From positions 186,001-250,000 of the forward strand of contig NZ_NAEW01000004.1 of NCBI RefSeq assembly GCF_002075345.1: a DNA stretch of 64,000 nucleotides. The letters are read 5' to 3'. Position 1 is the stretch's first letter; each line of letters opens with the position of its first letter. Positions 29,567 to 38,330 of this stretch are shown here, in pieces. The notes under the pieces are model-generated. The model made no database searches and was not told where the DNA came from. It saw only the letters and a list, made by a program, of their open reading frames with translations. Made by a program: the position numbers and the translations under genes. This stretch comes from Citrobacter braakii (GTDB lineage Bacteria > Pseudomonadota > Gammaproteobacteria > Enterobacterales > Enterobacteriaceae).

Positions 29567-31051
29567 ATGACAATGTCAAAGAAATACATCATTGGAATTG
29601 ATGGTGGAAGTCAGAGTACCAAGGTTGTGATGTACGATCTGGAAGGGAACGTGGTGTGTGAAGGAAAAGGGCTCCTGCAACCCATGTTTACCCCTGACGC
29701 CGATACGGCGGAACATCCCGATGACGATTTATGGACGTCGTTGTGTTTTGCCGCCAGGGATTTAATGAGCCAGTTCGCAGGAGACAAAAAAGACATTGTC
29801 GGGATTGGTCTGGGCTCCATTCGCTGCTGTCGCGCATTGCTCAAGGCCGACGGCACGCCCGCTGCCCCATTGATTAGCTGGCAGGACGCGCGCGTCACCC
29901 GCCCCTATGAGCACGCCAATCCTGATGTGGCTTACGTCACCTCATTTTCGGGTTATTTGTCACATCGCTTAACCGGTGAATTTAAAGACAATATCGCCAA
30001 CTACTTTGGTCAGTGGCCGGTGGATTACAAAACCTGGTCATGGAGCGACGACGCTGAGGTGGTGAAGAAATTCAATATCCCGCGCAGGATGCTGTTTGAG
30101 GTACAGATGCCGGGAACCGTGCTCGGACACCTGACCGACGCTGCGGCGAAGGCAACAAGCTTCCCCGCCGGATTACCGGTTGTTTGCACCACCTGCGATA
30201 AACCGGTAGAAGCCCTGGGCGCAGGATTGCTGGACGACGAAACGGCGGTTATCTCATTAGGCACCTATATCGCCCTGATGATGAACGGCAAAGCCCTGCC
30301 CAAAGATCCGGTCGCTTACTGGCCGATTATGTCTTCAATTCCGCAAACCCTGCTCTACGAAGGCTATGGCATTCGTAAAGGGATGTGGACGGTCAGCTGG
30401 CTGCGGGATATGTTGGGGGAATCGCTGATCCAGGATGCGAAAGCGCAGGATCTGTCGCCGGAAGATTTGCTGAATAAGAAAGCGGCCAGCGTACCGCCAG
30501 GCTGTAATGGCCTGATGACCGTCCTGGACTGGCTGACCAATCCCTGGGAACCGTTCAAACGTGGGATCATGATTGGCTTTGACTCCAGCATGGACTACGC
30601 ATGGATTTACCGCTCTATTCTGGAAAGCGTTGCGCTGACGCTGAAAAACAATTACGACAATATGTGTAATGAAATGAATCACTTCGCTAAACAAGTGATC
30701 ATTACGGGCGGTGGTTCAAACAGCGATCTATTCATGCAAATTTTTGCCGACGTGTTCAATCTTCCAGCAAGACGGAATGCCATTAACGGTTGCGCCAGCC
30801 TGGGCGCGGCCATTAACACGGCGGTAGGGCTTGGTCTCTATCCGAACTATGAGACCGCGATAGAAAAAATGGTTCGGGTGAAAGATGTATTCACACCAAT
30901 AGAAAGCAACGCCAGACGCTATGACGCGCTGAACAAAGGGATTTTCCGCGATTTAACCCAGCACACCGATGTGATCCTGAAAAAGTCGTATGAAGTGTTG
31001 CATGGCGGCCTGGATAACGTTAATTCGATTCAGAGCTGGTCTAACGCATAA
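29567..31051 (+). CDS. ygcE: FGGY-family carbohydrate kinase YgcE
   Basis: 494 residues from MTMSKK; the E. coli protein starts at the second Met (29573). The FGGY family motifs are visible: the N-terminal ATP-phosphate loop IGIDGGSQSTKVV, SWQDARV for substrate binding, and the C-terminal HVIITGGGS-type loop (KQVIITGGGSNSDLF near residue 378) plus GCASLGAAI. It phosphorylates an unknown sugar or polyol. The gene ends in a stable hairpin and faces queE. Confidence 0.93.
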   Translation: MTMSKKYIIGIDGGSQSTKVVMYDLEGNVVCEGKGLLQPMFTPDADTAEHPDDDLWTSLCFAARDLMSQFAGDKKDIVGIGLGSIRCCRALLKADGTPAAPLISWQDARVTRPYEHANPDVAYVTSFSGYLSHRLTGEFKDNIANYFGQWPVDYKTWSWSDDAEVVKKFNIPRRMLFEVQMPGTVLGHLTDAAAKATSFPAGLPVVCTTCDKPVEALGAGLLDDETAVISLGTYIALMMNGKALPKDPVAYWPIMSSIPQTLLYEGYGIRKGMWTVSWLRDMLGESLIQDAKAQDLSPEDLLNKKAASVPPGCNGLMTVLDWLTNPWEPFKRGIMIGFDSSMDYAWIYRSILESVALTLKNNYDNMCNEMNHFAKQVIITGGGSNSDLFMQIFADVFNLPARRNAINGCASLGAAINTAVGLGLYPNYETAIEKMVRVKDVFTPIESNARRYDALNKGIFRDLTQHTDVILKKSYEVLHGGLDNVNSIQSWSNA

Positions 31052-31052
31052 G

Positions 31053-31095
31053 GTTGTCCGGCCTGCATGTAGCACTCAATGCAGGCCGATAACCC
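31053..31095. terminator. Hairpin between converging ygcE and queE
   Basis: A perfect 10-bp stem CGGCCTGCAT (31060-31069) with ATGCAGGCCG (31080-31089), loosely extended by GGTT/AACC. No long T-tract follows on either side, so termination may be weak or factor-dependent. Confidence 0.6.
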
Positions 31096-31103
31096 CATTA
31101 TCA

Positions 31104-31775
31104 TCAGGCAATATTCAGATATTTATGGGTCTGCATCGACAGACGCCAGTTACGCGCAATACAGGTATCAATACACAAACGCGTGGCATCTTCTTTCTGG
31201 CTGATTGGCTGTAAGGCGATGATACGCGGTTTGTCGTCGCTCAACGTAGCCAGCAGTTCATCCAGCGCTTCAATATCGCGAACGCGACCAACCGGATGTT
31301 TGATTTCATTCGCACGCTCCAACGCCTGCGACAGCACATCATAACCGCCGCGCATATTCACCTTCGGCGATACGGTCACCCAGGTATTCGGCGTACAGCG
31401 CACTTCGTGGGTACCGCTGGTTTCAATCTGGCAGCTAAAGCCGTTCTTTTCCAGCAGGTCTGTCAGCGGCATCAGGTCATGAATGCAGGGCTCGCCACCG
31501 GTTATCACCACGTGACGGGCGGTATAGCCCTGACGCACAATGACCGCCAGCAGATCCTCGCTGCTCGCCGCGCCCCATTTATCGCTCTCTTTGGTCTTAG
31601 CCAGGATGCTGTACAGGGAGACTTCCCGATCCTCAAGCTTATCCCAGGTGTGTTTGGTATCGCACCAGGCACAGCCAACCGGGCATCCCTGTAAACGAAT
31701 AAAAATGGCGGGGACGCCGGTAAAGTAACCCTCACCTTGCAGGGTCTGGAACATCTCGTTAATCGGGTACTGCAT
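31104..31775 (-). CDS. queE: 7-carboxy-7-deazaguanine synthase QueE
   Basis: 223 residues from the ATG beginning MQYPINE; two codons further upstream (31781) is another ATG. The radical-SAM cysteines are in GCPVGCAWC (C-x3-C-x2-C spacing), followed by VITGGEPCIHDL. It ring-contracts carboxy-tetrahydropterin, the product of QueD, to carboxy-deazaguanine on the way to preQ0. It closes the conserved backbone before the fimbrial island. Confidence 0.97.
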   Translation of the reverse strand: MQYPINEMFQTLQGEGYFTGVPAIFIRLQGCPVGCAWCDTKHTWDKLEDREVSLYSILAKTKESDKWGAASSEDLLAVIVRQGYTARHVVITGGEPCIHDLMPLTDLLEKNGFSCQIETSGTHEVRCTPNTWVTVSPKVNMRGGYDVLSQALERANEIKHPVGRVRDIEALDELLATLSDDKPRIIALQPISQKEDATRLCIDTCIARNWRLSMQTHKYLNIA

Positions 31776-31888
31776 AGTCATCTCTGTGAGGGGGATAAAG
31801 CATAAGTATCGCAGATTTCGGTCATCAGGTCATGTACGGGAGCCGCCGCGCCTCTGTGGCTTCAGGTGCTGTCGCCAGCGGTGATGAT

Positions 31889-32545
31889 TTAATATTTTGA
31901 AGGTATGTTATTTATCGCTCTGAGCAGGCCTTTTTCAGTCTCGATATAATTTCCGGTCTTCAGCTGAGCCAGTATCTTCATGATGCTGCTGCGCGACAGA
32001 AAGGTACGGCTTAAAATATAAGAAACAATGCTGACATTATTTCTCACCTCTTCTGTTTCATCCATCAGTTCATAGAGCTGATAGCATATAATCTCATAAG
32101 AAGATAATGCCGAGATCTTCGTGCAGTGATCGAACATTCTTGTCGCACTATAAATTAATAGCGCGGCTACGCCTTTCCACAGGTTACTCCTGTCGATAAT
32201 CCGGTTGGCATCGTCAATAGAAAGAACGCTAATATCAGAAGTCTCATTCGTTCTAATATAGAAATAATCATGCTCCAGCAACTGCGTACTTAAGCCAAAT
32301 ATGTAGGGAGCTGATTCTGAGTTTAAGGCAATACCGTCGGCATGGCGATAAAGCGTAATGTTACCTTGATGAAGTAAAAAACATTTATGCTGCCCATCCA
32401 CTCTAAATTTAAGTGACTGCTTATTGGCGATCGTCAGCTTATTGGCAAAAGGTGTAAGAATGCTTATCAGTTGATTGATATCAGCCAGAGGCTTTTTGTG
32501 TCTGATGCTGTAACTTATTGAGGTGGCTCTTTTTTTATTATTCAC
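31889..32545 (-). CDS. IprA/YaiV-like winged-helix regulator A
   Basis: 218 residues from a GTG at 32545, preceded by GGAGGG with an 8-base spacer. An upstream ATG at 32575 would add 10 residues but is crowded against its own G-run. The N-terminal part has a cNMP-like beta-roll form without an evident ligand site. The C-terminus is a winged helix (FLSRSSIMKILAQLKTGNYI) and ends in NIPSKY. The same segment recurs in the divergent gene at 32929. It is probably a transcriptional regulator of the neighbouring fimbrial operon and of itself (inference from position and a shared palindrome). Confidence 0.75.
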   Translation of the reverse strand: MNNKKRATSISYSIRHKKPLADINQLISILTPFANKLTIANKQSLKFRVDGQHKCFLLHQGNITLYRHADGIALNSESAPYIFGLSTQLLEHDYFYIRTNETSDISVLSIDDANRIIDRSNLWKGVAALLIYSATRMFDHCTKISALSSYEIICYQLYELMDETEEVRNNVSIVSYILSRTFLSRSSIMKILAQLKTGNYIETEKGLLRAINNIPSKY

Positions 32546-32928
32546 AAATAAATCCCTCCATAGGCTTATGAACATCCCCCTAACGCACTCCCCTCACATA
32601 AACGATAATTATGATAATTGTTTTAGATTTTTAAAAGTTATTTATGGGTGTAAAATTACACCCATAAATAACTTGCATAAATATCCATAATACTATTATG
32701 GGTACTGAATTCATTCTTCTTAAAAATCATCCAGTTTGATATTACAGCCATTTTAGTAAAAGGAAATAAGTAATAAAACCATAAATTATTTATCAGAATT
32801 ATTTTGTTATATAAACAAAATTAAATATTACTTTGAAGATATTGATTTAAAAAGAAATAAGATTAAGATCTATCGGATAATTCTGAGTCAAATTTTAAGT
32901 GAGCGTCAATCAACATGAGGAGTATGTT
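32546..32928. promoter_or_regulatory. Divergent control region of the two winged-helix regulators
   Basis: About 380 bp, very A+T-rich. The only strong feature is a palindrome with 13-bp perfect arms, TTTATGGGTGTAA and TTACACCCATAAA, at 32641-32668. I see no ORF of support. Its core recurs upstream of the fimbrial operon. Confidence 0.6.
32641..32668. promoter_or_regulatory. Palindromic operator candidate, copy 1
   Basis: Perfect 13-bp arms around an AA centre. The inner 18 bp, GGGTGTAAAATTACACCC (32646-32663), is repeated exactly at 33712-33729. It lies 96 bp upstream of the GTG start of regulator A. Confidence 0.7.
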
Positions 32929-33561
32929 ATGGATACCGAACATCCGGATCGCAGTCTGAACCTCTCCGCTACCGCCGAACTGCTGGAAAGCCTGGCTCCT
33001 CTGGCGACTTTTGCTATGTATCCTCCCAACACCCGGTTATATCTTTATAATAATGGCGTTGCGTACTGCTATCTGGTACGAAGCGGCGTGTGCAACGTCT
33101 ATCATCAGACGAGTGAAATTCTGCTGGGCACGCTGTATGTGCCAGGGATCATGGGTCTCAGTGGAACACTTTACGCCGAGGCGGGGATGTTTATTCAGAC
33201 CCACAGTACCTCTGAGATCGCCGTTACCCGTACCGATAAGGTCAACCAGTTCGTCACCGAACACAATCTCTGGAGGCTGCTGGCCTGCCATAGCCTCAGA
33301 GTCACCTCACGACTGTATACGATAAATACCAGGCTCATGGCCACCTGTGCCTATGAAATTGTCCGCGTTCAGTTACAGGAGTTGATGAGTGAACCAGCGG
33401 AATACAGACATGATGTTTCTGCCGCGCAGTATATCCAGCAGAAAACCAGCCTTTCACGTAGCAGCATTATGAAAATCCTCGCCCAGCTTAAAAAGGGGGG
33501 CTATATCAGCATTGAAAACGGCATCCTTTTGACAATCGAGCATCTTCCGTTAAAGTACTAA
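32929..33561 (+). CDS. IprA/YaiV-like winged-helix regulator B
   Basis: 210 residues from the ATG at 32929, which has GAGGAG 6 bases upstream; a GTG at 32899 in the same frame is less likely. It has a beta-roll-like N-terminal half (roughly residues 20-105), a long helix and a C-terminal winged helix (SLSRSSIMKILAQLKKGGYI) ending HLPLKY. The recognition segment LSRSSIMKILAQLK is identical to that of regulator A. It faces the fimbrial operon, about 400 bp upstream of the major pilin gene, and likely controls it. Confidence 0.78.
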   Translation: MDTEHPDRSLNLSATAELLESLAPLATFAMYPPNTRLYLYNNGVAYCYLVRSGVCNVYHQTSEILLGTLYVPGIMGLSGTLYAEAGMFIQTHSTSEIAVTRTDKVNQFVTEHNLWRLLACHSLRVTSRLYTINTRLMATCAYEIVRVQLQELMSEPAEYRHDVSAAQYIQQKTSLSRSSIMKILAQLKKGGYISIENGILLTIEHLPLKY

Positions 33562-33963
33562 CCTATTGTATCAACGAAGAAAAATAACGTACTCATCTTC
33601 GATGAAATGTTTACCCTTATAATATTTTCTGGTTTTGTTAACTGGCAGTCGCTATTTTCCCAAGACTTACCCCCCCCTCTGGCATAACCCTTTTATCGCG
33701 GAAAACACACAGGGTGTAAAATTACACCCAAAAAAGTGTTGCCGGATATTTTGAAATGTACAAGAATAATCTCATACAAATTATAACGTTTGACAAACCC
33801 GTTTTAAATATAAAAGCAGGGAAATGTCATTCTTATTAATATTATCATTAGAGATCTGTGAGCCTGGAAACGGGACGATATTCTATTGATAAATTTCAAA
33901 AAGCTGCCGTTTGCCTGGCAATACATTAATACTAATAAATTGAATATACTCAAGGAATAGATC
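33562..33963 (+). promoter_or_regulatory. Upstream control region of the fimbrial operon
   Basis: 402 bp without a gene. It holds a run of eight C (33670-33677), the exact second copy of the palindrome (33712-33729) and A+T-rich DNA with a TTGACA at 33790-33795, which has no well-spaced -10 box. No invertible-element inverted repeats were recognised. The ribosome-binding AAGGA precedes the pilin ATG at 33964. Confidence 0.6.
33712..33729. promoter_or_regulatory. Palindromic operator candidate, copy 2
   Basis: GGGTGTAAAATTACACCC, identical to the core of copy 1, 234 bp upstream of the major pilin start. Confidence 0.7.
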
Positions 33964-34494
33964 ATGAAAAGCAAATTACTGCCACTGGGAGTGCTGATTT
34001 CGTCTCTGGCTGGAGTTTCAGCGATGGCAGCTGACGGAGAGGTGAATTTTAACGGCGAGATTATTGATGCTGCCTGTAAAGTCACCAATAGTCCGGCCAG
34101 TCCGCTGACGGTGACATTAGGTCAGGTCAGTAAGAGCGCCTTTACCAACGCAGGCTCTACTGCTGCACCGACCAAATTCACGTTGCAGCTCACGGATTGC
34201 CCGGTAAGCGCAACCAAGGCGGCCGTGAAGTTTGACGGCTCCCCGGTAGCAGGGAGTCCTGGCGTGCTGGCCCTGACCGCAGAAACTGGCGTGGCAGGCG
34301 GCGTGGGGATTCAATTATACGACGATGCCAATACCGCGATTCCGCTGTATAACGCATCCAAACAATACCCTCTGACGTCAGGTACCGGCGTGGTGAATAA
34401 TCTGGATTTTATTGCGCGCTATATCGCCACATCGACAACAGTTACCGCAGGCAAGGCTAATTCAATGGCAAGTTTCACCATTGTTTATAATTAA
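33964..34494 (+). CDS. Major fimbrial subunit, type-1-like pilin
   Basis: 176 residues with a Sec signal peptide (cleavage about residue 22, after AMA). The mature protein opens with ADGEVNFNGEIIDAACKV, the donor-strand N-extension and first cysteine of classic chaperone-usher pilins; the second cysteine is in TDCPV. The penultimate-tyrosine end motif is MASFTIVYN. It is the likely shaft subunit. It is first in an operon followed by chaperone and usher genes. Confidence 0.93.
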   Translation: MKSKLLPLGVLISSLAGVSAMAADGEVNFNGEIIDAACKVTNSPASPLTVTLGQVSKSAFTNAGSTAAPTKFTLQLTDCPVSATKAAVKFDGSPVAGSPGVLALTAETGVAGGVGIQLYDDANTAIPLYNASKQYPLTSGTGVVNNLDFIARYIATSTTVTAGKANSMASFTIVYN

Positions 34495-34529
34495 TAGCCC
34501 GTCATACCTGCATAACGAAATTGTTATTC

Positions 34530-34553
34530 GGACCGATGGATTATTGTCGGTCC
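34530..34553 (+). terminator. Attenuator-like hairpin after the major pilin
   Basis: A 7-bp stem GGACCGA (34530-34536) with TCGGTCC (34547-34553), then a pyrimidine-rich stretch. Such hairpins commonly favour abundant pilin over downstream assembly genes. Confidence 0.5.
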
Positions 34554-34579
34554 GTCCTCACTCTTTTAATGAATGACTA

Positions 34580-35257
34580 ATGATGAAACTTATTCCTCTC
34601 ACCTTGCTGACTGCAATAATAATAACCTCAGGTTTAGCCCAGGCTGGCCTGATTGTGGGTGGCACCCGCTTAATTTACGATGGGAGTAAGAAAGAGTCTT
34701 CAATTAATGTGAGCAACCCGGACCAGGCACCTTATCTGGTGCAAAGCTGGGTCGAACCCGAAATTAATCGCGCAGAGAAAACGCCGTTTGTGATCACCCC
34801 GCCGTTATTTCGTCTGGACGGCGGGCAGGAAAATGTCTTGCGCGTCGTGCGGGCGGGCGGGAATCTACCGCAGGATAGGGAATCGCTGTACTGGCTGAAT
34901 ATTAAGAGTATCCCCTCGATAGAAAAAGATCAGGGTAAAAACCTGCTGCAGATCGCGGTCAAGACGCGCATCAAACTGATCTATCGCCCTGAAGGTTTAA
35001 CAGGCTCCGCGGAAGTGTTAACCCATAAACTTTCCTGGCAGCGCCGCGGCAACCGGCTGGAGGTGAGTAACCCGACCTCATTTTATATGAATTTTCAGAG
35101 CGTTACCGTTGCAGGTAAAGAGCTGGAAGATGCCCGGTATATTGCGCCGCAGAGTAGCGCCATTTTTGAATTACCCAGCGGTGCGGGTAATAGCGTGAGC
35201 TGGAAAATTATTAATGATTACGGCGGAATCGGCGAGCTTCATCGGGCTTCATTCTGA
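34580..35257 (+). CDS. Periplasmic pilus chaperone, FimC-like
   Basis: 225 residues with a signal peptide ending near AQA (about residue 21). The mature N-terminus GLIVGGTRLIYD includes the conserved Arg that anchors the subunit C-terminus, and the chaperone signature LFRLDGGQENVLRVVRAGG is present near residues 73-93. It caps pilin subunits by donor-strand complementation in the periplasm. A second in-frame ATG (34583) follows at once. Confidence 0.95.
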   Translation: MMKLIPLTLLTAIIITSGLAQAGLIVGGTRLIYDGSKKESSINVSNPDQAPYLVQSWVEPEINRAEKTPFVITPPLFRLDGGQENVLRVVRAGGNLPQDRESLYWLNIKSIPSIEKDQGKNLLQIAVKTRIKLIYRPEGLTGSAEVLTHKLSWQRRGNRLEVSNPTSFYMNFQSVTVAGKELEDARYIAPQSSAIFELPSGAGNSVSWKIINDYGGIGELHRASF

Positions 35258-35316
35258 TAAATAACAGCACAGGAATCCGGCGTAAATTATTTACCCTTCA
35301 GGGAAGGACTATACAG

Positions 35317-37896
35317 ATGGGGAGCCCAAAAAACCTGCGCAAATATCCACAAACCAATAATATCCGCAGGCTGATTTATCTTTTTTCGACACCCTTTTTA
35401 CTATTAAATTTAACGACTTTTGCCTCACACGCCAGGGAATATTTTAATCCGCTGATGCTGGAAATTGACAACCCGCATCAGGAAAAGACCGATCTTAGCG
35501 TATTTGAAGAGGAAAACGGCCAGGCACCGGGCATTTACCGGGTCGATATCTCTGTCAACAACCAGTTTCAGGAAACCCGGGAAGTGGAGTTCAGCATGCA
35601 GCCCGGCCCGGACGGGAAAGCGCTTCTGTCGCCATGCCTGAGCGTGAGCCAGCTTAGCGCGATGGGAGTCAAAACCGACCTGTTCCCGGATCTGGGCGAT
35701 GCCGCCGCGCCGTGTGCCAGGCTGGACGCGATCCCCCAGGCTCGCGCAGAGTTTCGCTTTAGCGCGCAGCAACTGCTGTTGAGCATTCCGCAGGCCGCCA
35801 TTGTGATGAATCCACGCGATTACGTTCCTGAAACGCAGTGGGATGATGGGATCACCGCCCTGCTGCTTAATTACAGCGTGAACGGCGCCAGTACCCGGGC
35901 GCGGGATCGTAGCGGCACGGACAGTACGACCCAGTACGCCAACCTGCGTCCCGGCATGAATATCGGTCCCTGGCGGCTGCGTAATTACACAACTTTTCAG
36001 CGGGATAATAACGGTCGCGACAGCTGGGACACCGTCTATACCTATTTGTCCCGTGATATTCGCGTCCTGAAGAGCCAGCTGGTGCTGGGAGACAGTGCCT
36101 CCCCGTCCGATATTTTCGACAGCGTTCCTTTTCGCGGCGCGCAGCTGGCGTCCGACGAGGAGATGATCCCCGACAGCATGAAGGGCTATGCACCGGCGAT
36201 CAAAGGCATTGCACGAACCAACGCGCAGGTGATTATCCGGCAGAACGGGTATGTTATTTATCAGAGCTATGTGGCACCGGGCGCATTTGAAATCAACGAC
36301 ATGTACGCCACCGGCGGCAGCGGGGATCTCTATGTGACGATTAAAGAAGATAACGGCAGCGAGCAGAATCTCGTCGTACCGTTTGCCTCACTGCCGGTGC
36401 TCCAGCGTGAACAGCGGCTGAAATATTCATTGACCAGCGGCCAGTATCGTTCGTATGACCGCAGCGTGGAAAAGACGCCGTTTAGCCAGGCGACGCTGAT
36501 CTACGGCCTGCCCCGGGGTTTTACCCTCTATGGCGGCGGCCAGTTCTCGGATCACTATCAGTCGCTGGCGCTGGGCGTCGGTAAAAATCTGGGGGAAATT
36601 GGCGCGCTTTCGCTGGATGTCACCCAGGGCTGGTCGAAGATACAGAACCAGCCGAAGGAGAAAGGCCAGTCATGGCGGATCCGCTACAGCAAAAATATTG
36701 TCGAAACCGGGACTAACTTCGCCATTGCCGGTTATCGCTACTCGACCGATGGCTATTACACGCTGGCAGAAGTCATGGATACCTGGCGCGGCGGGAACAC
36801 CCCGACGTTTTTCGAGCGCAGGCGTAACCGTACTGAACTGTCGCTGAGCCAGAATTTGTGGGAAAGAGCGGGCTCGCTGTCGCTTAGCCTGATAAACGAA
36901 GACTACTGGAACAGCGGCCGGACCCTGCGGTCGATGAGCGCCGGTTACAACAATAGCTGGAACGGCATCAGTTACGGGTTTAATTACAGCTATAACATTA
37001 ACTCGACGTCGCGCAGCGGGGGCTCCGGCAAAGAAAAGGTCTATGAGCGCGACCAGGTGTTCTCACTGAATATCAGCATTCCACTGAATCGCTGGTTGAG
37101 TAATACCCACGCGTCGTGGAACGTCAGTAGCAGCCAGAAAGGGAGCACCAATCACACCGTGGGTCTCAATGGTACGACGCTTGAGGGCAATAACCTGAGC
37201 TGGAGCATCCAGCAGAGTTACGGCAGCCAGGGAACGGGCAACGGCGGCAATCTGAACGCCGACTATCGCGGAACTTATGCTGAAGTCACTGCGGGATATG
37301 CTTACGACAAAAACAGCCAACGGCTGAACTACGGGCTACAGGGCGGGATAGTCGCGCACGCCAGCGGCGTCACCTTCGGCCAACCGCTGGGTGAAACCAT
37401 GGCGCTGGTTCAGGCACCGGGAGCCTCCGGGGTTGGCGTGAGCAATCAGAGCGGGGTGAAAACCGACTGGCGCGGCTATGCCATCGTGCCTTATACCTCG
37501 CCCTACCGTAAAAACCAGGTGCAGCTGAATACGCTGACGCTGCCCGATAACGTAGAGCTGATGCAGACCACCCGCAACGTGGTGCCGACGCGGGGAGCCG
37601 TGGTGCAGGCCAGCTTTAACGCCAGCGTGGGGCAGCGCGTGATGATGACGCTATTGCTGCAAGGTGGAATGCCGGTGCCATTTGGCGCGACGGTCAGCGA
37701 TACCGCGCAGAAAAGCGCCCAGGCGTTTATCGTTGGCGATGGCGGACAGGTGTATCTGACCGGTCTGGCCGACAGCGGCGAACTAAGAGTGAAATGGGGG
37801 AAAGGCGCAGAGCAGCAGTGTCAGGTGAACTATTCCCTGGATAAAGCGCCGCCGGAAAATAGCGATATTCAGATCATTAGCGAGCGATGTCATTAA
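35317..37896 (+). CDS. Outer-membrane fimbrial usher, FimD-like
   Basis: 859 residues. It has an unusually long N-terminal leader (signal core LIYLFSTPFLLLNLTTFASHA, ending near residue 40), an N-terminal chaperone-binding domain (YFNPLMLEIDN), a 24-strand pore with a plug, and a C-terminal domain with paired cysteines (QQCQVNYSL and the final SERCH). Ushers secrete and polymerise chaperone-bound pilins. GGGAAGGA lies 9 bases before the start. Confidence 0.95.
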   Translation: MGSPKNLRKYPQTNNIRRLIYLFSTPFLLLNLTTFASHAREYFNPLMLEIDNPHQEKTDLSVFEEENGQAPGIYRVDISVNNQFQETREVEFSMQPGPDGKALLSPCLSVSQLSAMGVKTDLFPDLGDAAAPCARLDAIPQARAEFRFSAQQLLLSIPQAAIVMNPRDYVPETQWDDGITALLLNYSVNGASTRARDRSGTDSTTQYANLRPGMNIGPWRLRNYTTFQRDNNGRDSWDTVYTYLSRDIRVLKSQLVLGDSASPSDIFDSVPFRGAQLASDEEMIPDSMKGYAPAIKGIARTNAQVIIRQNGYVIYQSYVAPGAFEINDMYATGGSGDLYVTIKEDNGSEQNLVVPFASLPVLQREQRLKYSLTSGQYRSYDRSVEKTPFSQATLIYGLPRGFTLYGGGQFSDHYQSLALGVGKNLGEIGALSLDVTQGWSKIQNQPKEKGQSWRIRYSKNIVETGTNFAIAGYRYSTDGYYTLAEVMDTWRGGNTPTFFERRRNRTELSLSQNLWERAGSLSLSLINEDYWNSGRTLRSMSAGYNNSWNGISYGFNYSYNINSTSRSGGSGKEKVYERDQVFSLNISIPLNRWLSNTHASWNVSSSQKGSTNHTVGLNGTTLEGNNLSWSIQQSYGSQGTGNGGNLNADYRGTYAEVTAGYAYDKNSQRLNYGLQGGIVAHASGVTFGQPLGETMALVQAPGASGVGVSNQSGVKTDWRGYAIVPYTSPYRKNQVQLNTLTLPDNVELMQTTRNVVPTRGAVVQASFNASVGQRVMMTLLLQGGMPVPFGATVSDTAQKSAQAFIVGDGGQVYLTGLADSGELRVKWGKGAEQQCQVNYSLDKAPPENSDIQIISERCH

Positions 37897-37963
37897 GTAA
37901 ATAACTTAGCCGTTCAAAAAAATAATTTTTTATCTGATACCTGTTGCGTATTGAGGTATACCA

Positions 37964-38155
37964 ATGAACAAAATGAAATTTCAGAAAATTATCTGGAGCG
38001 CTGCTTTTCTAATATGCAGCTCATTTTCTGCGCTTGCCGCCTGCAATATCGAACAACAAAAGGGGGGTATGGCATGGGATAATTTTCAGACGAAAGACAA
38101 CGTGACCGCGGGAAGCGCTAACGCCACCGCGACACTCAATATTACTTATCAGTAG
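37964..38155 (+). pseudogene. Adhesin remnant: signal peptide fused to an adhesin C-terminal strand
   Basis: 63 codons, in frame. Residues 1-26 form a good Sec signal (AFLICSSFSALAA), a few residues of a lost N-terminal domain follow, and residues 41-63 (QTKDNVTAGSANATATLNITYQ ending) equal the C-terminus of the adhesin at 39344. The DNA from 38082 is near-identical to that from 40296. The N-terminal 40 residues differ from that adhesin, so this was once a different adhesin that shared the pilin domain. It is an internal in-frame deletion, possibly still translated. Confidence 0.75.
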
Positions 38156-38330
38156 ACGGCTCCGCCATCTGAGTTATAAAAAGGAGGGGACTAAATGAAT
38201 ATTCATAAAAGATTCATTCATCTGGCGCTGGCGGGGCTATATCTGGGAGCGGCAATAAATATTGCCGAAGCAGAACCGGTCAATATTAATATTACCGGCA
38301 AAGTCGTCGCCTCACCTTGTACCGTTGACA
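38082..38330 (+). repeat. Direct repeat, copy 1 (adhesin 3' end plus start of minor subunit B1)
   Basis: About 250 bp that covers the last 22 codons of the adhesin remnant, the spacer, and the first 40 codons of B1. It matches 40296-40540 closely (I estimate roughly 85-90 percent by eye) and marks the endpoints of a tandem duplication with a period near 2.2 kb. Confidence 0.75.

Noticed and set aside
32899-32928. Upstream GTG start for regulator B
   Set aside because: The ATG at 32929 has GAGGAG at a proper distance; the GTG has no such site.
33562-33963. Invertible promoter element (fim switch) before the pilin gene
   Set aside because: No pair of short inverted repeats of the fimS type and no FimB/FimE-like recombinase gene in the cluster; the only inverted repeat is the compact palindrome.
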